A stretch of DNA of 7,452 nucleotides, taken from contig JACNFL010000120.1 of the NCBI GenBank assembly GCA_014384685.1, positions 1 through 7,452 of the forward strand, given 5' to 3'. Position 1 is the stretch's first letter. Each line of letters starts with the position of its first letter. A program made the position numbers and the translations under genes. Positions 1-4,974 of the stretch are shown piece after piece. Source of the stretch: Methanobacteriota archaeon. GTDB taxonomy: Archaea; Thermoplasmatota; Poseidoniia; Poseidoniales; Thalassarchaeaceae. Under the pieces are notes generated by a model. That model had not been told where the DNA came from. It did no database searches and saw only the letters and a program-made list of their open reading frames with translations.

Positions 1-1264
1 TGGAAGTGGAGCCATTTCAATTGCCGCGGCAAAACGAGGTTGGCAGGTTACATCCTGCGATGTAAACCCAATTGCAATCGCTACAACGACCGGCAACGCA
101 AGTCACAACAATGTCACCCTGAAAGCAGTGGAGGCAGGCTTGGATGAAGATTCCAATTTCGTCAACCAGAAAATTGTAGAATCTCAGGGCCCGTTTGACA
201 TTATAACTTGGAACCTACCATACCTATCACCAGTGAGTGGAGACGACGATAGGTTAGGTCCTTTCGAAGATGCAGGTCTAGTTGACACCCCACAAAATAG
301 CGGTTGGGGAGTGGCACTTTTGCAAACCCTTACCCGAGAAAATAATCTCCTGAACCAAGGGGGCGCAGTTTATCTTTTACACACTAATAATGAACGTGGA
401 AACGTGTTACAGAGTCGTTGGAGAGCGGCTGGATGGGCAACGAGAATTTCTTCTGAACTTCAATTAGTTGACGGCGAAAGATTGACCTGTTTTGCAGCTT
501 GGAAGCCACACGAAAAGGCAACTAGGGTTTCTCACGATGTTATCGATTCCACAAACCAATACCTCCTAGATGAGGAGTTTCCAGTTGGAAGCCTCGCCAC
601 AGCCAAGCAACAACAGGTTGGCAGAGGTCAACGAAAAAGAGTATGGGATACTGCTGCTGGTGATTTTGCTGGTAGTTGGGTTCTTGACCCGAAATTAGTA
701 GATAATGGATCTGGTTTGATTCAACTTGATGCAGGAGTTGCAGTAATTGATGCAATATGTGCGTCTCAAGATATTCCTTTAGCATCTGCACATTGGACAA
801 ACTGTAAACCTCTATCAAATCACAATCTGTCAATTCGTTGGCCCAATGATGTTTGGACTGCTTCGGGCAAACTTGCTGGTTGCTTAGTGGAAGGGCGTCA
901 AACAGGTAAGCATCAGAAAATAGTGCTAGGTATCGGTGTAAATCTAGGTACACCAAACAACAAAGAATACCCTTCAACCGGCCTCCAAGAAATTACTAAT
1001 CACGTGGAATTAGAAGTTTTTACTAACTTACTAGATACCGCAGTTGCATCACAATTTGAAATTGGCAAATTGATTCCACCAAGACGAAAACAAAAGAATG
1101 CCATTTGGGCATTAATGTCTAATCATCTAAAATCGGGGTTAAGCCTCACACAGGGTGCTGGAAATTTGATCGTTACAAACATCAGTGAGAGTGGGGAATT
1201 GATTTGTCAAGATGGAAGAAAAAGACACATTGTCTCAGATAGTTACAACCTTATTTGGAATTGA
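1..1264 (+). CDS. HemK/PrmC-like methyltransferase fused to biotin-protein ligase (5' partial)
   Basis: The reading frame is open from the left edge (first full codon at base 2) to TGA at 1262-1264, giving 420 visible residues. A GTG at 128 is not the start, because the codons before it encode the SAM-binding motif I (GSGAISIA, residues 1-8) and the acidic motif II residue (D20). NLPY at residues 71-74 sits where HemK/PrmC/Mtq2-type N-methyltransferases have NPPY. From about residue 175 a BirA/LplA-fold biotin-protein ligase begins: DSTN (182-185), the biotinyl-AMP loop GRGQRKRVW (207-215), RWPND (279-283), KLAG with the conserved Lys290, GIGVN (310-314), and a small C-terminal beta domain (about 378-420). 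Known family roles are glutamine methylation of release factor or related targets, and ATP-dependent biotinylation of a carboxylase carrier lysine. No N-terminal DNA-binding domain is seen directly before the ligase. That one chain carries both activities is inferred from the continuous frame. Confidence 0.88.
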   Translation, partial: GSGAISIAAAKRGWQVTSCDVNPIAIATTTGNASHNNVTLKAVEAGLDEDSNFVNQKIVESQGPFDIITWNLPYLSPVSGDDDRLGPFEDAGLVDTPQNSGWGVALLQTLTRENNLLNQGGAVYLLHTNNERGNVLQSRWRAAGWATRISSELQLVDGERLTCFAAWKPHEKATRVSHDVIDSTNQYLLDEEFPVGSLATAKQQQVGRGQRKRVWDTAAGDFAGSWVLDPKLVDNGSGLIQLDAGVAVIDAICASQDIPLASAHWTNCKPLSNHNLSIRWPNDVWTASGKLAGCLVEGRQTGKHQKIVLGIGVNLGTPNNKEYPSTGLQEITNHVELEVFTNLLDTAVASQFEIGKLIPPRRKQKNAIWALMSNHLKSGLSLTQGAGNLIVTNISESGELICQDGRKRHIVSDSYNLIWN

Positions 1265-1267
1265 AAA

Positions 1268-1801
1268 TCAAGCTTTTTCAACGACTTCAGCAATATCTGA
1301 ATCATCTGGACCTTCCTGGAATTTTCTCCAAATACCCCATACTAAAAGAAGAAGAGCAGCAATTGTTGGGATAAATTGAACTGGGATTTGACGTTGTGCT
1401 GTAACTTCCACTTCCCACGTCCCCTGACCGTTAATTTCTACCGTGAGTTTACCACTTTCATCAACATCAATTGAACTTGAGAAAGAACCGTCCTCTTCGA
1501 GTTCAAATTCGGACACTCTGGCCAACTCTGTACCATCTTCATCCATCACTTTGATATTATTGATTGAACAAGTGTTATTGTTCTCACAAACAGGAGATGC
1601 TTCGACCACAATATTATCGTTTGAACCAAGAATCCCAACAGAAATTGAACGGACTTCTTTAGTAGATGAAACTTCACCAAATTCGATCATCATTGGTAAA
1701 GCAAACATTGAGATTGCTAACGCGCCAACTAACCCAATCGCTCCGACGATAATTGAGATATCATGCGGGGTTACTTTTGCACCCACTCCTCCGCCTGCCA
1801 T
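1268..1801 (-). CDS. Small two-pass membrane protein with external domain, function unknown
   Basis: I do not recognise this 177-residue protein. It opens with a glycine-rich stretch (MAGGGVGAKV) and a first hydrophobic segment at about residues 15-39. A polar, acidic, beta-strand-like domain follows (about 40-138), then a second hydrophobic segment (about 139-158) closed by arginine and lysine, and an acidic tail. The positive charges after the second segment, a C72/C78 pair that could form a disulfide, and an N-x-T sequon at N75 suggest that the middle domain faces outward and both ends are cytoplasmic. The ATG at 1801 is chosen over an in-frame TTG at 1819, which would add six residues; neither has a convincing ribosome binding site, so a short-leader or leaderless transcript is possible. 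TAA lies in frame further upstream. The gene is convergent with the methyltransferase/ligase gene (3-bp gap) and divergent from the glutamate-synthase operon, so position gives no clear functional link. Confidence 0.75.
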   Translation of the reverse strand: MAGGGVGAKVTPHDISIIVGAIGLVGALAISMFALPMMIEFGEVSSTKEVRSISVGILGSNDNIVVEASPVCENNNTCSINNIKVMDEDGTELARVSEFELEEDGSFSSSIDVDESGKLTVEINGQGTWEVEVTAQRQIPVQFIPTIAALLLLVWGIWRKFQEGPDDSDIAEVVEKA

Positions 1802-1891
1802 GGTTGGGCGAACAGCCAATGCACCATGAACATCGCCCTTGAAAAATTAGAATGATTTTCAACCGTTTAATAGAAGAACCCTCTTGGTTAA

Positions 1892-1931
1892 GCAACTGCT
1901 CTAGGACAGATATAATTGCTGAAACAGTTGC
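1892..1931. repeat. 7-bp inverted repeat around a TATA-like element
   Basis: GCAACTG at 1892-1898 and CAGTTGC at 1925-1931 are exact reverse complements separated by 26 bp. The spacer contains GATATAATTG (1909-1918), which could serve as a TATA element in either direction. Read leftward it would start transcripts near 1888, roughly 85 bases before the membrane-protein ATG. The arms may be an operator for a dimeric regulator, or the repeat may be chance in a short region. Confidence 0.3.
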
Positions 1932-2003
1932 AATACGATGATAGTAAAGAGACGGATTTAGATAATCGCTTGATTGGGTGAATGTTATTGCCGTTTTCAC
2001 ATA

Positions 2004-2042
2004 AAGTGAACAAATGCACACTTTATAATAAATTAAGTGAAC
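2004..2042. repeat. Direct repeat AAGTGAAC, copies 31 bp apart
   Basis: AAGTGAAC occurs at 2004-2011 and again at 2035-2042. The 31-bp offset is close to three helical turns, so proteins bound at both copies would lie on the same face of the DNA. The left copy is also half of a short inverted repeat, TTCAC (1996-2000) with GTGAA (2006-2010). The copies flank the TTTATAATAA box, which suggests operator sites, but no known regulator motif is recognised. Confidence 0.45.
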
Positions 2043-2050
2043 GTGTGCAT
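2014..2050. repeat. 8-bp inverted repeat ATGCACAC/GTGTGCAT flanking the TATA box
   Basis: ATGCACAC at 2014-2021 and GTGTGCAT at 2043-2050 are perfect reverse complements with a 21-bp spacer. The left arm abuts the TATA-like box where TFB would contact DNA, and the right arm lies just before the expected transcription start. A factor binding both arms could block or modulate transcription of the glutamate-synthase operon. Each arm directly follows or nearly follows an AAGTGAAC copy, so the two repeat systems are interleaved. Confidence 0.5.
2022..2031 (+). promoter_or_regulatory. Candidate archaeal TATA box of the glutamate-synthase operon
   Basis: TTTATAATAA matches the A/T-rich archaeal TATA-box type and is one of the best candidates in the intergenic region. 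Using the usual 25-bp offset, transcription would start near 2050-2053, giving a leader of about 120 bases before the ATG at 2171. The bases just upstream (GCACAC) are not a typical purine-rich BRE. A second A/T-rich stretch, AATTTAACTAATT (about 2054-2066), could instead start transcripts near 2085-2090. Confidence 0.45.
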
Positions 2051-2112
2051 GGTAATTTAACTAATTCCTGAACAGGGCGAACTCAATGATTAAAGGCGGT
2101 ACGCGCTGCCAA

Positions 2113-2130
2113 CGCCCCCTGTGGGGGGCG
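2113..2130 (+). promoter_or_regulatory. GC-rich stem-loop in the operon leader
   Basis: CGCCCCC (2113-2119) pairs perfectly with GGGGGCG (2124-2130) around a TGTG loop. Pairing of GCC (2108-2110) with GGC (2130-2132) could extend a slightly shifted 6-bp stem across a bulge. No U-tract follows, so this is not a conventional intrinsic terminator. It lies 24 bases before the GGAGGA ribosome binding site and stands out in an otherwise A/T-rich leader, so it could act in RNA stability or translation control. It also makes the upstream ATG at 2135, five bases after the stem, an unlikely start. Confidence 0.5.
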
Positions 2131-2154
2131 GCGAATGCAACTGCTGAACAAACT

Positions 2155-2160
2155 GGAGGA
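2155..2160 (+). promoter_or_regulatory. Ribosome binding site setting the start at 2171
   Basis: GGAGGA, continuing AG, ends 10 bases before the ATG at 2171. This strong Shine-Dalgarno match favours 2171 over the in-frame ATG at 2135, which has only the G-run of the hairpin upstream. The choice shortens the protein from 503 to 491 residues. Confidence 0.65.
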
Positions 2161-2170
2161 AGACCAAACA

Positions 2171-3646
2171 ATGATTGGGGCAAGTGAGAAATCTAGATTG
2201 ACAATGGCAGAATTCGCTAAGGAATCTAGAATTCGAGCTGATAGTTACCATCGCTATCACATTGATACCATTGAAACCCCAGACCGACAATCCCTCCCCA
2301 ACAGATTCCTTGTCAGCGTTGGTAAATTTGGCCTTGCCAAGTTACTAATTAGTGAAATCATTGAGTACTGGGGAAAGTGGGATGTGGTTTTCGCTAGACC
2401 CTGTACTTACGGAGTATTCTCTGGACCAGTGGGGGGTTTTTCACCTCGCCCTGAAAAGTGCGTAGGATGTTTACGTTGTACCATTGAACACCCAGGATTT
2501 GTTACTATTACTCCAAACCCAGCCCTTGAATCGATTGGTGATTCATACTTGAATTCGAACATTATCTCTACAATTGATGAGGAAGCACGCAAAGGAACTG
2601 TCCCAGTCCGAGGACAGGGCTATCGAGGTCGTTTTGGAGGACCTGGTTGGGATGAGATGTTTACAGACATGTCCGAGATTGTTCGCCCAAGCCGAGATGG
2701 TATACATGGTAGAGAATTGATTAGCACAATTGTTGATATTGGTTCAAAACCAATGCGTTTACAATTTGATTCAGAAGGTGGCCTAGTAAGCGCTGGACCA
2801 AAAATGATGAGTATTCAAGTACCATTTGTTTTTGATTCACCTGCTGAAACTGTAATGACACCTCGGTTAGCTAATATTTGGAAGACTGCCGCAGAAGAAG
2901 TTGATACTTTGGCATTAATATCTGGAGACATGGTTGCATCAAACAACTTAGCCTCGCCCTCGGTTGTACCAATCATTTCACTTGATTCATATGAAACCGC
3001 AAGTTCTTTCAAAAATGGAACTAGGATGGTACAATTGAATGGCTGGGGTGCATCCGAATATGCATCTATGGCATCATCAAACCCGGATTTGATGATTTCA
3101 GTTCGGATGTCATTTGAAGAAGGATGGCAAGATCATCTCAGTGAAATGATTGATGCTGGTGTTTCAGTAATTCACTTCGTAGCAAACAACCACGGCGTAG
3201 CCGATGGTGGCCGATTTATCATGGACATTATTATCGAAGCACATGAGATGTTACTCAAAGCAGGAGTGCGTGATAAAGTAACACTGCTACACAGCGGAGG
3301 AGTGGTTGCTGCAGACCACCTTCCAAAGGCAATCATCTGCGGATTAGATGCTGTCGGTCTTGACTTGCCATTACTCGTTGCAATCCAAGCAAGGCTCAGT
3401 GGCGACACCTCGGGCAGAGAGGGATACAAGGCGAAATTGCCTAGAAGATTCAATGACAAATGGGCTTGTCAACGAATTGTCAACTTAACTGGTTCGTGGA
3501 GAGACCAGATGCTCGAAATCCTAGGAGCAATGGGTATCCGTGAAGTTAGAAGATTGCGGGGCGAAATGGGTAGAGCCATGTGGTGCTCCCATTTGGAGGA
3601 AGAGGCTTTTTCAGAAATTGAAGGATTTACAGGAGGTGGGATTTAA
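2171..3646 (+). CDS. Divergent GltB2-like FMN-barrel protein with N-terminal Fe-S motif
   Basis: This is a 491-residue member of the FMN-binding glutamate synthase family (archaeal GltB2 type) that has diverged strongly. Near the N-terminus, RPCTYG (C78) and CVGCLRC (C97, C100, C103) followed by TIEHP look like a ferredoxin-type cluster. The usual fourth CxxxCP cysteine is replaced by H107, so C78 or H107 may be the fourth ligand. The rest aligns by eye with the barrel of its downstream neighbour: a shared SGG phosphate-loop motif (S375-G377) and a following KAIICGLDAVGLD segment resembling KAIALGADGVVLG. The GGTG loop of active synthases is replaced by ANNHGVADGG (338-347), and the C-terminal cysteine cluster is gone. 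I infer a partner subunit, perhaps for electron entry or structure, rather than a stand-alone synthase. It is first in a three-gene operon, and its TAA overlaps the next ATG by one base. The start at 2171 rests on the GGAGGA site; 2135 is the alternative. Confidence 0.82.
   Translation: MIGASEKSRLTMAEFAKESRIRADSYHRYHIDTIETPDRQSLPNRFLVSVGKFGLAKLLISEIIEYWGKWDVVFARPCTYGVFSGPVGGFSPRPEKCVGCLRCTIEHPGFVTITPNPALESIGDSYLNSNIISTIDEEARKGTVPVRGQGYRGRFGGPGWDEMFTDMSEIVRPSRDGIHGRELISTIVDIGSKPMRLQFDSEGGLVSAGPKMMSIQVPFVFDSPAETVMTPRLANIWKTAAEEVDTLALISGDMVASNNLASPSVVPIISLDSYETASSFKNGTRMVQLNGWGASEYASMASSNPDLMISVRMSFEEGWQDHLSEMIDAGVSVIHFVANNHGVADGGRFIMDIIIEAHEMLLKAGVRDKVTLLHSGGVVAADHLPKAIICGLDAVGLDLPLLVAIQARLSGDTSGREGYKAKLPRRFNDKWACQRIVNLTGSWRDQMLEILGAMGIREVRRLRGEMGRAMWCSHLEEEAFSEIEGFTGGGI
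3631..3638 (+). promoter_or_regulatory. Ribosome binding site of the second operon gene
   Basis: AGGAGGTG is a near-ideal Shine-Dalgarno sequence seven bases before the ATG at 3646. It lies within the last codons of the upstream gene, where it encodes part of the GGGI tail, so translation of the two barrel proteins is probably coupled and similar in amount. Confidence 0.8.
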
Positions 3647-4974
3647 TGGCCAAGAATAAACTACCAGTATTCCCAAGCGAGACACTAATACACAAGATTA
3701 CGCACCTAATGCACGATGGAATGGAAGCACGAACTACTGGGGAATTTGAGATCCCACCTGCTCTAGGTGATGCTCGTTGGACCGATGAGTTGATTCTCTC
3801 TACTTGGCACATGGCAGCGACTGGAACCTTACCTGAAAATCTAAATTACAAAACTGGAGAGAGTAACGGCGGATTTGATCGACTTGACTTCAAAACGTTA
3901 GATGAAGAGCAATGGCTCAAACATTCTGAAGATATCAAAACCAGCATCCCCCTGAATAGACGTGGTGACCACAGGAAGAAATTGAGTCCAGCAATACCTA
4001 TCTACGGAGGCGGGATGTCTTACGGTTCTGTCTCCGTGAATGTAATGATGTCACGAGCGATACATGCCAAGAATTGGAATACATATATGTCAACTGGAGA
4101 AGGTGGTTACCCAGAAGAGTTGTATGAATGTAGAGAAAATGTGATCACTCAAGTTGCTACTGGTCTATTTGGTGTTGAAGAAAGATCAATACAAGCCGCC
4201 CCGATTGTTGAATTCAAATATGCACAAGGAGCAAAACCAGGGCTTGGCGGCCACTTATTGGCTAGCAAGGCAGGAGAAGAAGTTGCAAAAATGAGGGGGA
4301 GCGTGCCATTTGTCAGTCTGTTCAGCCCATTCCCATTCCACTCTACTTACTCTGTTGAAGATCACTCAAAACACATTGATTGGGTACAGACTATCAACCC
4401 TGATGCGTTGATTTCTGTGAAAGTTTCAACACCTCACGATGTCGACATGGTGGCAGTTGGTTCATACTATGCAGGAGCTCATATCATCCACCTTGATGGC
4501 GGGTTTGGAGGAACTGGAGCAGCACCAGAGATTGCTAAGAAAAATATTGCAATGCCGATAGAGTTAGCGGTGCCGAAAGTTCACAAATTCCTCATCAAAG
4601 AAGGCATTAGAGAGAATGTAACTTTGATTGCTAGCGGTGGTATCAGAACTGCAGATGATATCGCAAAAGCCATCGCTCTAGGAGCCGATGGTGTTGTACT
4701 TGGAACAAGCGACTTAGTGGCAATGGGTTGTACTCGCTGTTCAAATTGTGAAGGCGGACCTTCTGGAAGAGGGTGCCCTTGGGGATTGACAACCACGGAT
4801 ATTGAATTGCAAGAATGGGTGCAACAGGAATGGGCAGTAAAACGATTGGATAACTACTACACTGCTCTTCAGTGGCGCCTCAGAGACATCCTTAGAAAAT
4901 TAGGACTAAGTGATGTTAAGGAATTGGTTGGACGCACTGACCTTCTAGTCTATACAAGGAGTGATTTGGAATGA
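3646..4974 (+). CDS. Glutamate synthase FMN-barrel subunit (GltB2/GlxD/MgsC-like)
   Basis: This 442-residue protein is the intact synthase barrel of the operon. It shows GGGMSYGS, where glutamate synthases have the first FMN-contact strand, then STGEGG, QGAKPGLGGHL, and LDGGFGGTGAAP (283-294) with the diagnostic GGTG loop. SGGIRTADDIAKAIALGADG follows (from S330) as the FMN phosphate site. Next comes a four-cysteine cluster, C362, C365, C368 and C377 (Cx2Cx2Cx8C), in the place of the Fe-S cluster of bacterial GltB. The family converts 2-oxoglutarate plus glutamine-derived ammonia to glutamate using reduced FMN; the related GlxD and MgsC proteins do similar chemistry with other substrates. About 440 residues is the usual length for the stand-alone GltB2/GlxD type. 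It starts one base inside the previous stop, and its ATGA overlaps the next gene by four bases. Substrate and electron donor cannot be read from the sequence. It is probably cytoplasmic, as no signal or membrane segment is seen. Confidence 0.9.
   Translation: MAKNKLPVFPSETLIHKITHLMHDGMEARTTGEFEIPPALGDARWTDELILSTWHMAATGTLPENLNYKTGESNGGFDRLDFKTLDEEQWLKHSEDIKTSIPLNRRGDHRKKLSPAIPIYGGGMSYGSVSVNVMMSRAIHAKNWNTYMSTGEGGYPEELYECRENVITQVATGLFGVEERSIQAAPIVEFKYAQGAKPGLGGHLLASKAGEEVAKMRGSVPFVSLFSPFPFHSTYSVEDHSKHIDWVQTINPDALISVKVSTPHDVDMVAVGSYYAGAHIIHLDGGFGGTGAAPEIAKKNIAMPIELAVPKVHKFLIKEGIRENVTLIASGGIRTADDIAKAIALGADGVVLGTSDLVAMGCTRCSNCEGGPSGRGCPWGLTTTDIELQEWVQQEWAVKRLDNYYTALQWRLRDILRKLGLSDVKELVGRTDLLVYTRSDLE
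4958..4964 (+). promoter_or_regulatory. Ribosome binding site of the third operon gene
   Basis: GGAGTGA lies six bases before the ATG at 4971, inside the end of the synthase gene. Together with the ATGA overlap it points to translational coupling and confirms the start of the amidotransferase gene. Confidence 0.75.

Larger units (their letters stand above)
1802..2170. other. Divergent intergenic regulatory region
   Basis: This 369-bp stretch separates the minus-strand membrane-protein gene from the plus-strand operon. Going rightward it holds A/T-rich candidates for the minus-strand promoter (around 1843-1852 and 1866-1872), a GCAACTG/CAGTTGC inverted repeat around a TATAATT, a cluster of repeats around a TTTATAATAA box, a possible 33-codon leader ORF, a GC-rich hairpin and a GGAGGA ribosome binding site. 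I found no tRNA-like or CRISPR-like structure. A minus-strand reading frame at 1761-2021 crosses the region but resembles no protein family and overlaps the membrane-protein gene in another frame, so I treat it as non-coding. Confidence 0.7.
2086..2187 (+). other. Possible 33-codon leader ORF overlapping the first operon gene
   Basis: An ATG at 2086 opens a 33-codon frame ending at TGA 2185-2187, which overlaps the first 17 bases of the next gene in a different frame. It begins MIKGGTRCQR, contains two tryptophans and ends NNDWGK. Only a weak purine stretch (AGGGCG) precedes it, but the A/T-rich element at 2054-2066 lies at about the right distance for a leaderless start. The frame runs through the GC-rich hairpin and the next gene's ribosome binding site, so translating it would affect both. 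It may equally be chance; no family resemblance is seen. Confidence 0.18.

Noticed and set aside
128..130. GTG as the start of the methyltransferase/ligase gene
   Set aside because: The frame is open to the left edge and the preceding codons encode the SAM-binding GSGAISIA motif and the acidic motif II residue, so the gene begins outside the window.
540..977. 145-codon minus-strand frame
   Set aside because: It lies wholly antisense to the biotin-ligase domain, whose motifs are clear, and its translation resembles no protein family.
1443..1829. 128-codon plus-strand frame
   Set aside because: It is antisense to the membrane-protein gene; its serine/threonine/proline-rich translation is what the opposite strand of that gene would give.
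1761..2021. 86-codon minus-strand frame crossing the intergenic region
   Set aside because: It covers the promoter repeats, overlaps the membrane-protein gene in another frame and has no recognisable domain or ribosome binding site.
2113..2130. Hairpin as an intrinsic terminator
   Set aside because: No T-tract follows and it lies directly ahead of the operon's first gene.
1820..2134. tRNA, CRISPR or insertion-sequence remnants in the intergenic region
   Set aside because: No cloverleaf, no regularly spaced repeats and no transposase-like frame or terminal repeats were found by eye.
2135..2137. ATG 36 bases upstream as the start of the first operon gene
   Set aside because: It sits five bases after the GC-rich stem with no proper ribosome binding site, whereas GGAGGA precedes the ATG at 2171. 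It remains an alternative.
4581..4796. Minus-strand frame within the synthase gene
   Set aside because: It is antisense to the FMN phosphate loop and cysteine cluster of a clearly real gene.
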